This document shows positions 12,502 through 20,529 of a stretch of 64,000 nucleotides of DNA, in pieces (within the stretch, counting starts at the first letter, position 1; each line of letters starts with the position of its first letter). A program made the position numbers and the translations under genes. The notes beneath the pieces were generated by a model. It saw only the letters and a list, made by a program, of their open reading frames with translations. It was not told the origin of the DNA and did no database searches. Source of the stretch: J029 sp964482495 (GTDB lineage Bacteria > Planctomycetota > UBA1135); NCBI GenBank assembly GCA_964482495.1, contig CAYZXS010000017.1, forward strand, positions 1 to 64,000, given 5' to 3'.

Positions 12502-13956
12502 TCAGAGCTCCGCCGCGGCCCGGCGGAGCTCCTTCCACGCCCGCTCGACGTGGCGCCGCTCGGTCCGGGTCTGGCCGATGCTCATGCGCAGGGTGTAGCG
12601 GCCGTCCAGCTTGGTATGGGTCAGGAAGACCCGGCCGGCGGCGTTGACGGCCTCGAGGATGCGCTCGTTGGCGTCGTCGCCGCCGCGGCGGCGGAAGCAG
12701 ACCAGGTTGAGCGGCGGCTCGCCGACCACCTCCCAGTCGGGGTCGTCGCGCACCCACGCCGCGAATTCCCGTGCCAGCGCCACGTGCCCGCGTACCGCCG
12801 CCTGCAGCCCGGCGACGCCGTAGCTGCGGATCACGAACCACAGCTTCAGCGCCCGGAAGCGGCGGCCGAGCGGCACGTGCCAGTCGCGGTAGTCGATCAC
12901 GGCGCCGGACTCGCTGGCCTGGTTGCGCAGGTACTCGGGCAGGATGCTCAACGCCGCCAGCAGCGGCCCGCGGTCGGCGACCCAGAAGCAGTCGCAGTCG
13001 AAGTTGGTGAACATCCACTTGTGCGGGTTGAAGCAGTAGCTGTCGGCGCGCTCCAAGCCGTCGTGAATCCAGCGCAGCTCCGGGCACAGGGCCGCGGTGC
13101 CGGACATCGCGGCGTCGACGTGCAGCCAGAGGCCGTGCTCGGCGCAGACCTCGCCCAGCGCCGCGACCGGGTCGATGGCGTTCGAGGACGTCGTGCCGAC
13201 GGTCGCGCAGAGGAAGGCCGGGCGCAGGCCGGCGGCGCGGTCGGCCTCGACGGCGGCGCGCAGGGTGGCGGCGGCCAGGCGGCGGTCGTGGTCGCTGGCC
13301 AGCACCCGCAGCCGGTCCGCGGCGACGCCAGCGATACGCGCCGCCTTCTCGACGGAGCTGTGGGCCTGGTCGGAGCAGTAGTAAACGAGGTCCGCCAGCT
13401 CCGCCGCGCCGCCCGACCCCTCCGGCACGCAGGCCACCGCCCGCTCCCGCGCGGCGAGCAGCGCGCACAGGGTGGAGCTCGAGGCCGTGTCCTGGATCAC
13501 GCCGCCGCCGGGGCCAGCGGAGCGGAATTTCGCCGGCAAGCCGAGCATGCCCACCAGCCAGTCGAGCACGTGGGTCTCCAACTCGGTGCAGGCCGGGCTG
13601 GTCGACCACAGCATGCCCTGCACGCCGAGCCCCGCGGACAGCAGCTCGCCGAGCACCGCCGGCGGCGACGAATTGGCCGGGAAGTAGGCGAAGAAGTTCG
13701 GCGACTGCCAGTGGGTGATTCCCGGCAGGATCAGCTCGTCGACGTCGGCCATCATGGCCTCGAAGGACTCGCCCTGCTCCGGCGCCTCTGCCGGCAGCGC
13801 CGCCCGCAGCTCCCCCGGCTGCGCCCGAGAGCGCACCGGCAGCTCCTCGACCCGCTCCCAGTAGTCCGCGATCCAGTCGACCATCGCCCGGCCGTGGCGG
13901 CGGAATTCCTCCGGGCTCATCGGCCGGCCCGGGTCAAGGTCTGCGGCGTCATCCAT
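12502..13956 (-). CDS. PLP-dependent group II decarboxylase (aromatic-L-amino-acid decarboxylase-like)
   Basis: The 484-residue protein is full length for the group II decarboxylases. The PLP-binding lysine is K313 in FNPHKWMFTNFDCDCFW, the ring-stacking histidine is H199 in DQAHSSVEKAA, and the cofactor-nitrogen aspartate is D281 in WLHVDAAMSG. The substrate-loop region HWQSPNFFAYFPANSS (about 82-97) is typical of aromatic amino acid (DOPA/Trp/Tyr) decarboxylases. It should convert an aromatic L-amino acid to the amine and CO2. The exact substrate is not certain. It is transcribed on its own, with a TAGGAT hexamer 8 nt before the ATG. Confidence 0.93.
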   Translation of the reverse strand: MDDAADLDPGRPMSPEEFRRHGRAMVDWIADYWERVEELPVRSRAQPGELRAALPAEAPEQGESFEAMMADVDELILPGITHWQSPNFFAYFPANSSPPAVLGELLSAGLGVQGMLWSTSPACTELETHVLDWLVGMLGLPAKFRSAGPGGGVIQDTASSSTLCALLAARERAVACVPEGSGGAAELADLVYYCSDQAHSSVEKAARIAGVAADRLRVLASDHDRRLAAATLRAAVEADRAAGLRPAFLCATVGTTSSNAIDPVAALGEVCAEHGLWLHVDAAMSGTAALCPELRWIHDGLERADSYCFNPHKWMFTNFDCDCFWVADRGPLLAALSILPEYLRNQASESGAVIDYRDWHVPLGRRFRALKLWFVIRSYGVAGLQAAVRGHVALAREFAAWVRDDPDWEVVGEPPLNLVCFRRRGGDDANERILEAVNAAGRVFLTHTKLDGRYTLRMSIGQTRTERRHVERAWKELRRAAAEL

Positions 13957-13964
13957 CGGCCGCC

Positions 13965-13970
13965 ATCCTA
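13965..13970 (-). promoter_or_regulatory. TAGGAT -10-like hexamer, decarboxylase gene
   Basis: TAGGAT preceded by C ends 8 nt before the ATG at 13956. No Shine-Dalgarno sequence fits between, so a leaderless transcript is likely. Confidence 0.45.
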
Positions 13971-14016
13971 GGCCGCGCCGCCGCGGCGGGCAGCAAAGGG
14001 CTGGCCCGGCGGCTCG

Positions 14017-14622
14017 CTATTCCCGCCCGTCCACCGACACCCGCGACCGCAGCATCTTCATGCCCTCGAACAGCCGCGACTTCACCACCGACTCGGGGAT
14101 GTCGAGGATCTCGGCGACCTCCTTGCGGCTGAGGTCCTCGGCGTAGCGCAGCCGCAGCACCTCGCGGTAGTTCTCGGGCAGGGCCTCGAGCACCGCGCCG
14201 AGCCGCTCGAGGTCCTCGGCGGCGGCGAATTGGCTCAGCGGCCCCTTGGAGAAGGCGCCGGCGATCGAGCGGTCGGGCAGGGCGGCGCCGTCCTTGCGCC
14301 GGCCGCGGTCGCGGACCATGTTGAGGCAGTGGTTGCGCGCGATCTTGTACAGCCAGGCGCGGAAGTCGTCCGGCACCAGCTCGCTGCGCAGCACCTTGTA
14401 GAAGATGTCCTGGACCGCGTCCTCGGCCTCGGCCTCGGAGCGCAGGTAGCCGAAGCAGAAGCGCTGGATCGGCTCGCGGTAGAGCTGGTCGAGCAGGCCG
14501 CCGACCTGGGTGTCGCCGGCGCGCAGGCCCCCGACCAGCGACGGGGTCAGGCGGCTGCGCTCGGCGGCGGGATCGCGGGCCGGGCCGGCCGGGCCGCGGG
14601 TCGGATCGGGAGGTTCAGTCAT
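14017..14622 (-). CDS. ECF-type RNA polymerase sigma factor
   Basis: The 201-residue product has sigma region 2 (about residues 40-108: LYREPIQRFCFGYLRSEAEAEDAVQDIFYKVL and FRAWLYKIARNHCLNMVRD, described here in pieces) and region 4 (about 140-192: LPENYREVLRLRYAEDLSRKEVA and IPESVVKSRLFEGMKML). It would direct RNA polymerase to a small regulon. The gene follows the kinase-TPR gene by 61 nt on the same strand, and that kinase carries an anti-sigma-like zinc finger, so the kinase may regulate this sigma factor. An alternative GTG start at 14637 would add five residues. The first 30 residues are proline- and alanine-rich and not conserved-looking. Confidence 0.92.
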   Translation of the reverse strand: MTEPPDPTRGPAGPARDPAAERSRLTPSLVGGLRAGDTQVGGLLDQLYREPIQRFCFGYLRSEAEAEDAVQDIFYKVLRSELVPDDFRAWLYKIARNHCLNMVRDRGRRKDGAALPDRSIAGAFSKGPLSQFAAAEDLERLGAVLEALPENYREVLRLRYAEDLSRKEVAEILDIPESVVKSRLFEGMKMLRSRVSVDGRE

Positions 14623-14683
14623 GCGCAGGAGTCCCACGACCAGGATGACCCCGCCGCCGGGCGGACGGCGGGAAAAACGCCGC

Positions 14684-16858
14684 TCACGAATCTCCCTCCA
14701 GCCGCCGCCGCGCCTCGACGATGTACTGCTCGGCCTCCTCCAGCTCCGCCGAGACCCAGTTCGGCCGCGGCCGGCCGCCGCGGTCGCGCAGGAAGACCCC
14801 GACCGCCAAATTCAACTCGGCCAGCGCCAGCTCGAGCTGCGCCGGCGTCGCCGCAGGATCGGCCAGCAGCGCCTTGGCGATGCAGTGCCGGTCGCGGCCG
14901 ACCCGGTCGTGGTCGGGGCCGAAGAACTCCAGGTCGATGTCGCGGGCCTCCACGCACAGCCGCGCCGCCTCCCGGCACTTCACTTGCAGCCGCAGCGCCC
15001 AGGCCAGGTTGATCCGGACGCTGGCGGTGTTGCGCGACGGCTTGCCCGCGGCGCGGTCGATCTCCGCCTGCGCCGCCAGCGCCTGCCGCAGCGGCGCCTC
15101 GGCGTCGACCCAGCGGTCCTGCTGGATCCGGATCCGGCCCATCATCACCAGGGTGCCGACGTAGCCCTCCGGCTTCAGGAAGCGGTGCCGCTCCTGGATC
15201 GCCAGCGCCTCCTGGCAGGCCCGCTCCGCCTCCTCGAGCCGCCCGCGCTTGACCAGCGTCCGCGCCAGGTTGGTCAGCCCCTGGCCGACCCGGTGCAGCT
15301 CCTCCTCCCCCCGGCCGCGGAAGACGGCGAGGGCCTCGCGAGCCAGCCGCTCCGCCTCCTCGAGCTCGCCGTCCTCGCGCGCCACCACCGCCAGCTGGAC
15401 CTGGGTCTTGGCGACGTCGAAGGCGGCCTCGTCACCGCCGCCGGCCAGCAGCCGGATCGCCTCCTCGAATTCTCGCCGCGCCAGCCCGAGCTTGCCGTGG
15501 TCGCGGTGCAGCATGCCCAGCGACCGCCGCAGCGGCGCCTCCAGCTCGGGGAAGCCCTCCAGGCGCTCGTCCATCGACGCCGCCAGGGCCTCGAGCATCT
15601 CGATCACCGGGGTGTCCGGACCCATCTCGTCGTAGCTGGCGGCGCTGAAGGTCTCGAACATGACGCCGATCATCTGCGCCACCTTCTCGGCCTGCTCCTG
15701 GATGCGGTTGGCGTCGATCCGAACCTTGACCGAGAAGCCGATCACCAGCGCCAGCACGACCGCGGTCATCGCCGTCAGCAGCTGGTGGCGCTTGACGAAC
15801 TTGCTCAGCTGGTAGACCGCGCTCGGCGGCCGCGCCAGCACCGGCACGTCGGCCAGGTAGCGCTCCAGGTCCTCGGCCATCGCCGCCGCGGACAGGTAGC
15901 GGCGCTCCGGATCCTTCTCGAGCGCCTTGAAGGTGATCGCCTCGAGCTCGAAGCCGACGCCGGCGGCGCGGCCCTGGAGCCGCGCCGGCCGGGCCTCGCC
16001 GATCACCTTGACCGCCCTGGCCAGCGAGCCGGTCGGCACCTCGTAGGGCAGGTCGCCGCTCAGCAGCTCGTACAGGACCACGCCCAGGGCGTAGACGTCG
16101 GTCCGGGTGTCGACCAGCTCGTGCTCGCCGCGCACCTGCTCCGGCGCCATGTAAGGCAGCGTGCCGACCACTTGGCCCGTCCGGGTCAGGCTGACCATGC
16201 GCGGCCCGCCGAGGTCGTCGTGCGCCAGGCCGAAGTCGAGGATCTTCGGCTGCGCCGCGCCGTCCTGCTCGGCCACCATCAGGTTGCCAGGTTTCAGGTC
16301 GCGGTGGATGATGCCGCGGCCGTGCGCCGAGTGGACGGCGTAGCAGATCTGCCGGAACAGCTGCAGGCGCTCGCGCAGCGGCAGCCGGCGGCCGAAGACG
16401 TAGTCGGTGACCGACTGGCCGTCGACCAGCTCCATGGCGAACCAGTGGTGGCCGTCCTCGGTGTGACCGGCCTGGTAGATCTGGGCGATGCCGGGGTGGC
16501 GCAGCCGCGCCAGCGAGCTGACCTCGCGGACGAAGAACTTGAGCGCGTCGGGTCCGGCCATGCGCCCGCCCTTCAGCACCTTGACGGCGACCTTGCGCGC
16601 CGGCTCCTCCTGCTCGGCCTCGAAGACCCGGCCGGTGGCGCCTTCGCCCAGCAAGCGCAGGATGCGGAAGGGGCCGATGGTCTCGGGCAGCGGCAGCGGC
16701 TCCCGGCGGTCGACCGCGACCACGTCCATCAGCGACTGGATCTCCCCGGCGCGGCCGCGGCACAGGGCGCAGCCGGCGAGGTGCTCCTCGAGCTCCGGCG
16801 CGTCGCGGTCGAGCCAGCTCCAGAGCTGCTCTTCGGAGACGCCGCAGGGTTCACTCAT
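14684..16858 (-). CDS. Transmembrane serine/threonine protein kinase with N-terminal zinc-finger and C-terminal TPRs
   Basis: The 724-residue protein begins with an HxxxCxxC motif (H26, C30, C33 in EEHLAGCALC), the anti-sigma ZAS-type finger. The kinase domain (about 61-330) follows, with glycine loop LLGEGATGRVFEA, ATP lysine K93, catalytic HRDLKPGN (H185-R-D) and DFG at 208-210. It also has activation segment MAPEQ. One transmembrane helix (LLTAMTAVVLALVIGF, about residue 365) separates the kinase from an extracytoplasmic TPR array (REFEEAIRLLAGGG, EEAERLAREALAVFRG, EEAERACQEALAIQE and others). The architecture is common in Planctomycetota. Its start is one base after the stop of the DNA glycosylase gene (TGAGATG), implying translational coupling. 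The ECF sigma factor follows downstream. Confidence 0.93.
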   Translation of the reverse strand: MSEPCGVSEEQLWSWLDRDAPELEEHLAGCALCRGRAGEIQSLMDVVAVDRREPLPLPETIGPFRILRLLGEGATGRVFEAEQEEPARKVAVKVLKGGRMAGPDALKFFVREVSSLARLRHPGIAQIYQAGHTEDGHHWFAMELVDGQSVTDYVFGRRLPLRERLQLFRQICYAVHSAHGRGIIHRDLKPGNLMVAEQDGAAQPKILDFGLAHDDLGGPRMVSLTRTGQVVGTLPYMAPEQVRGEHELVDTRTDVYALGVVLYELLSGDLPYEVPTGSLARAVKVIGEARPARLQGRAAGVGFELEAITFKALEKDPERRYLSAAAMAEDLERYLADVPVLARPPSAVYQLSKFVKRHQLLTAMTAVVLALVIGFSVKVRIDANRIQEQAEKVAQMIGVMFETFSAASYDEMGPDTPVIEMLEALAASMDERLEGFPELEAPLRRSLGMLHRDHGKLGLARREFEEAIRLLAGGGDEAAFDVAKTQVQLAVVAREDGELEEAERLAREALAVFRGRGEEELHRVGQGLTNLARTLVKRGRLEEAERACQEALAIQERHRFLKPEGYVGTLVMMGRIRIQQDRWVDAEAPLRQALAAQAEIDRAAGKPSRNTASVRINLAWALRLQVKCREAARLCVEARDIDLEFFGPDHDRVGRDRHCIAKALLADPAATPAQLELALAELNLAVGVFLRDRGGRPRPNWVSAELEEAEQYIVEARRRLEGDS

Positions 16859-16859
16859 C

Positions 16860-17483
16860 TCAGTCCTCGTCCGCCAGCCGCCACAGATACCAAGCCGCCA
16901 CCGAGCGCAGCGGCGCCCAGGCCTCGCCGCGCTGCTCCAGCTCATTCGGCGTCGGCCGGCGCTCCAGCTTATCCAGGCGGCGCAGGCCCTCCTGCACGCC
17001 GAGGTCCGCCGCCGGCAGCACGTCCAGCCGGCCGAGCTTGAAGATCAGGAACATCTGCGCCGTCCACGGCCCGATGCCGCGCACGGCCACCAGCTCCTCC
17101 ATGACCTGCGCGTCGGGCTGGCGGCCGATCGAGCGCAGCGGCAGCCGGCGGTCCTCGACGTGCCGCGCCAGGTCCTGCAGCGCCAGCATCTTGTTGCGGG
17201 AGAGGCCGGCCCCGCGCAGCGCGGGCTCAGGCAAGGTCAAGAGCTCCGGCGGCGGCGCCAGGCGCGGGCCGGGCGTCAGCGCCACCACCCGGTTCCAGAT
17301 CGTGTCCGCCGCCTTCCAGGCCAGCTGCTGGAAGACGATCGCCCGCGCCAGGGCCTCGTAGTGGGTGCGCTTCCGGTAGTGCGAGGTCGGGAAGCCGGGG
17401 AAGCGCTCGAGCCGCTTCATGGCGGCGGCCAGGGCCGGGTCCTTCCGACGCAGGGCGCGGAGCTGGGCGGGAGTGGGCTGCAT
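16860..17483 (-). CDS. DNA-3-methyladenine glycosylase II (AlkA-like, HhH-GPD family)
   Basis: The 207-residue protein carries the HhH-GPD fold: an early helical part with AIVFQQLAWKAADTIW, then the helix-hairpin-helix ELVAVRGIGPWTAQMFLIF (about 130-148), followed by the catalytic aspartate in VLPAADLGVQ about a dozen residues later. It lacks the Fe-S cluster cysteines of Nth/MutY and the extra N-terminal domain of E. coli AlkA, so it is the short MAG/AlkA type. It should excise alkylated purines from DNA in base excision repair. It is the first gene of a tightly coupled set with the kinase and probably the ECF sigma factor. Confidence 0.9.
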   Translation of the reverse strand: MQPTPAQLRALRRKDPALAAAMKRLERFPGFPTSHYRKRTHYEALARAIVFQQLAWKAADTIWNRVVALTPGPRLAPPPELLTLPEPALRGAGLSRNKMLALQDLARHVEDRRLPLRSIGRQPDAQVMEELVAVRGIGPWTAQMFLIFKLGRLDVLPAADLGVQEGLRRLDKLERRPTPNELEQRGEAWAPLRSVAAWYLWRLADED

Positions 17484-17520
17484 GGGAAGGCGGCGGCCGC
17501 CCCGCGTCGGCGGCCTGCCC

Positions 17521-17526
17521 TAGACT
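17521..17526 (+). promoter_or_regulatory. TAGACT -10-like hexamer, MoaD-like gene
   Basis: TAGACT preceded by CC ends 10 nt before the ATG at 17537, with no ribosome binding site between. It fits the leaderless pattern seen repeatedly in this window. Confidence 0.45.
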
Positions 17527-17536
17527 AGCGGCAGCG

Positions 17537-17812
17537 ATGAGCAGGCTCCGCGTCGCCTTCACGCCGCAGCTGCGGCGCTTCCTCGAGACCCCGGCGGCGG
17601 AGGTCGAGGCCGAGCACGCCCGCCAGGCCCTGGACCTGGTCCTGGCCGGCCAGCCGGAGCTGCGCGGCTACCTGGTCGATGAGCGCGGCCGGCTGAGGAA
17701 GCACATCGCGGTCTTCGTCGGCGGCCAGCTCGCCCGCGGGGACGACGACCTCACCCGGCCGCTGCCTGACGGCACGGAGGTCCTCGTCATGCAAGCGCTC
17801 TCTGGAGGATGA
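17537..17812 (+). CDS. MoaD/ThiS-like ubiquitin-fold sulfur carrier protein
   Basis: The 91-residue protein looks like the beta-grasp MoaD/ThiS family in its size, its opening strand (RLRVAFTPQLRRFL), the mid segment VFVGGQLARGDDDLTRPLPDGTEV and the C-terminal VMQALSGG. The terminal Gly-Gly is the site that is adenylated and thiocarboxylated in sulfur carriers. It is slightly longer at the N-terminal half than classical MoaD. It precedes the BNR-repeat gene with only one base between stop and start (TGAAATG), so the two are co-transcribed. No moaE, moeB or thi genes are nearby, so a role outside molybdopterin or thiamine synthesis is possible. Confidence 0.8.
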   Translation: MSRLRVAFTPQLRRFLETPAAEVEAEHARQALDLVLAGQPELRGYLVDERGRLRKHIAVFVGGQLARGDDDLTRPLPDGTEVLVMQALSGG

Positions 17813-17813
17813 A

Positions 17814-18881
17814 ATGAACCGTCTCTTCGTCGCCACCCGCAAGGGACTCTTCACCTACGAGCGCCGAGATGGCGCCTGGCGGGTCACCGACACCGCCTTC
17901 CTCGGCGACCCGGTGCCGATCGTGCTGCCCGACGCCCGCGACGGCTCGCTCTACGCCTGCCTGGACCTCGGCCACTACGGCCCCAAGCTCCAGGTCCGGC
18001 GCGATGGCGCCGACGGCTGGCAGGAGCTGGCCACCCCCGCCATGCCCGACGACGGCGGCGAGGAGACGGTCAAGCTGCTGTGGTCGCTGGAGGCGGGCGG
18101 CGCCGACCAGCCCGGCCGGCTCTGGTGTGGCACGATCCCCGGCGCCCTGTTCCGCTCTGATGACGCGGGCGCCGCCTGGCAGCGGGTCGACGCGCTGTGG
18201 GACGCGCCCGAGCGCCAGGAGTGGTTCGGCGGCGGCTACGACCAGCCCGGCATCCACTCGATCTGCGTCCACCCCGACGACCCGCGCGAGCTGACCGTGG
18301 GCCTCTCTTGCGGCGGCGTCTGGACCAGCCGCGACGACGGCGGCAGCTGGGCCTGCCGGGCGGACGGCATGCGCGCCGCTTACATGCCCGAGGAGCGCGC
18401 CTTCGACCCGGTGATCCAGGATCCGCACCGGATCGCCCGCTGCGCCGCCGGGCCGGAGCGGATGTGGTGCCAGCACCACAACGGCGTCTTCCGCTGGGAT
18501 GAGGCCGAAGGCCGCTGGACAGAACTGACCGGAGTCGAGCCCTCCGCCTTCGGCTTCGCGGTGGCCGCTCACCCCTCTGATCCCGACACCGCCTGGTTCG
18601 TGCCGGCGGTCAGCGACGAGAAGCGGGTGCCCGCCGATGGCCAGGTGGTCATCACCCGCACCCGCGACGGCGGCCGCAGCTTCGAGGTCCTGCGGCGAGG
18701 TCTGCCGCAGGAACACGCCTACGACCTGGTCTTCCGCCACGCCCTCGACGTCGCGCCGGACGGGGAGACGCTCGCCTTCGGCTCGACCACGGGGTCGCTG
18801 TGGCTCAGTGACGACGGCGGCGACTCCTGGCAGACCCTCAGCGCCAACCTGCCGCCGGTCTACGCGCTGCGCTTCGGCTGA
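17814..18881 (+). CDS. BNR/sialidase-like beta-propeller protein
   Basis: The 355-residue cytoplasmic-looking protein (no signal peptide) has several Asp-box-like blades: FRSDDAGAAWQRV, TSRDDGGSWACR, TRTRDGGRSFEVL and LSDDGGDSWQTL. These give a six- or seven-bladed sialidase-type propeller of the VPS10/exo-alpha-sialidase-like superfamily. I do not see the arginine triad of true sialidases, so enzymatic activity is doubtful. An ATG directly after the MoaD-like stop, and a GGAGG just before, show tight coupling to that gene. I have the impression this pairing recurs in other bacteria, but cannot verify it here. Function unknown. Confidence 0.8.
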   Translation: MNRLFVATRKGLFTYERRDGAWRVTDTAFLGDPVPIVLPDARDGSLYACLDLGHYGPKLQVRRDGADGWQELATPAMPDDGGEETVKLLWSLEAGGADQPGRLWCGTIPGALFRSDDAGAAWQRVDALWDAPERQEWFGGGYDQPGIHSICVHPDDPRELTVGLSCGGVWTSRDDGGSWACRADGMRAAYMPEERAFDPVIQDPHRIARCAAGPERMWCQHHNGVFRWDEAEGRWTELTGVEPSAFGFAVAAHPSDPDTAWFVPAVSDEKRVPADGQVVITRTRDGGRSFEVLRRGLPQEHAYDLVFRHALDVAPDGETLAFGSTTGSLWLSDDGGDSWQTLSANLPPVYALRFG

Positions 18882-18918
18882 TCCGCGGGCGGCGGCCGCG
18901 CCTGTCCGCCGGGAGCGC

Positions 18919-20160
18919 CTACCCCGCCGCCGCGGGCAGCTCGAAGCGCACGCAGATCGAGGAGGTGAGGGGCGGGTACTCGATCACCAGCCGGTGGCAG
19001 TAGAAGTCCTCCGGGTTCCACCCCATCCGCTCGTAGACCTTGCGGCAGAGCTCGGGGTATCCCGGCGCCAGCGGCGTCCCGACGACGGACAAGCCATAGC
19101 CGACTCGCTGCGGCGTCGCCCCGAGCGGGAGCAGGTCGACGTTCTCGAGGCCCTGGTCCAGCCTCAGCTCGCCCCGCAGCCTGCCGGCCAGCAACCACTC
19201 CAGCTCGCCGGGGAGCCGGAAGTCCCGGTGGAGGAAGAAGTCGAACTGCTGGGACTGCACCGGCGCGTCGATCTTGCATTCGAGGGCGCCGTGCTCGTTC
19301 CCCGGACCGGCCACCATGGGGGCGACGCCGGGCAAGGCCGTGCCGAGGAACATGTCGGTGACGCTGCCGTTCCCGACCGGCCCCTCGGCCAGCTCGAACA
19401 GGATGCCGAGCTCGCTCTCGACGGTTCGGATCGGCGGGATCGGAGAGCTGCAGAACTCCGGGATGAGGTTCAGGCCGGGCTGGTCCTGGTAGTCGGGATC
19501 GATGGCGAGCTCGCGCGGCCGTCCCTGGTCGCCGATGCGCCCGCCTCGTCCCCCGATCCGCGCCAGCGGCCAGATCGATCCGGCCCGGAAGCGCCGCAGG
19601 CCGACCACTCCGCTGGTCAACACCATGTCCCCGAGCTCCGGGTTCTCGGCGTTGGGCGCCAGGAAGTGGGAGTTCACCCTGGCTCGGGCGTGGATGCCCC
19701 AGACGCCGCAATTGCCCCGGAAGGCGGCCTTGCGGCTGGCCATCAAGGGGTGGCCTTCGGACCGGCCGGTGACCACGCTGTCGAGGATCAGCTCGAGGGT
19801 CGGCCGATCGCCCGCGTGATAGCTGGCCATCGCTTCGAACTCCACCATGGCCTGCTTGGTCTTGGTGATCTTGGCGGCGGAGACCGACTGCTCCCCGAAG
19901 CGCGCCAGCAGCTCGAGCATGCCCTTCGAGCTGGGCAGGTAAGGGAAGACCGAGTAGAGGTCCTTGGCCTGGACCAGGTTGGAGATCCGCCAGACCAGGT
20001 TCTTCCGGAGACGGAGCCGCTCCGCGATCAGCAGCGGACTGCTGAGGTCTTCCCCCACAGCCGAGAAGAGCTCGATCAGAGCGCTCCGGTAGGCCTGGAG
20101 CGTCTGGCGGAAATCCTCTTCGAAGGCAGGGCGCGTGGCGAGGTCGGGAGTAGGCGTCAC
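18919..20160 (-). CDS. Conserved hypothetical protein (413 aa), function not recognised
   Basis: No known catalytic motif was recognised. The N-terminal 100 residues are helical (FRQTLQAYRSALIELFSAVG, then LLIAERLRLRKNLVWRISNLVQAKD) and could hold a helix-turn-helix, which would make it a regulator. The remaining 300 residues are mixed alpha/beta with features such as SVVTGRSEGHPLMASRKAAFRGNC and a closing strand SSICVRFELP. It has no signal peptide or membrane helix. No ATG exists in frame near the 5' end. I use the GTG at 20160, just before the conserved-looking TPTPDLATRPAFEEDF; another GTG at 20220 would add 20 residues of low-complexity sequence. Codon use is slightly less GC-extreme than in the neighbours. 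Confidence 0.7.
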   Translation of the reverse strand: MTPTPDLATRPAFEEDFRQTLQAYRSALIELFSAVGEDLSSPLLIAERLRLRKNLVWRISNLVQAKDLYSVFPYLPSSKGMLELLARFGEQSVSAAKITKTKQAMVEFEAMASYHAGDRPTLELILDSVVTGRSEGHPLMASRKAAFRGNCGVWGIHARARVNSHFLAPNAENPELGDMVLTSGVVGLRRFRAGSIWPLARIGGRGGRIGDQGRPRELAIDPDYQDQPGLNLIPEFCSSPIPPIRTVESELGILFELAEGPVGNGSVTDMFLGTALPGVAPMVAGPGNEHGALECKIDAPVQSQQFDFFLHRDFRLPGELEWLLAGRLRGELRLDQGLENVDLLPLGATPQRVGYGLSVVGTPLAPGYPELCRKVYERMGWNPEDFYCHRLVIEYPPLTSSICVRFELPAAAG

Positions 20161-20529
20161 GGAAGGGTCTCGCGTGTTCGACGGGGGTCTCCCTCCAGGG
20201 AGGGATTTCCAACATCCCACAATCCCGCCGGAAGATCAAACCGGGAATCATCGGGATTCTACGTATTTTTCCGGAGGGATGGAACCGGATTCCTCCGACG
20301 AAACCTGCCGCTTGTGGAATGATCGCCATTTCAAGCTTATTCCGCCCGGCACCGGAACCTGTTTTCTTCAGATTCGAGAGATCGATTAATTATTTGGGTT
20401 TCCCCGGGGAATTCAAAAGTAGAATCCACTGCACGGGGCGCCGCCGCTACAACCCTGGAAGATGGTTCCTCGGCTCCCCTGCCCGAACCCAACCTCGGAC
20501 CACACTCTCCGACCCACCCCAGAAGCTCC
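20161..20529. other. AT-enriched divergent intergenic region
   Basis: About 370 nt separate the divergent starts of the 18919-20160 gene and the lectin gene. Most of 20220-20440 is markedly AT-richer than the rest of the window (for example ATCGATTAATTATTTGGG at 20381-20398 and CTACGTATTTTTCCGG). I see no convincing ORF or RNA gene. It probably holds two promoters and their regulatory sites. Confidence 0.5.
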
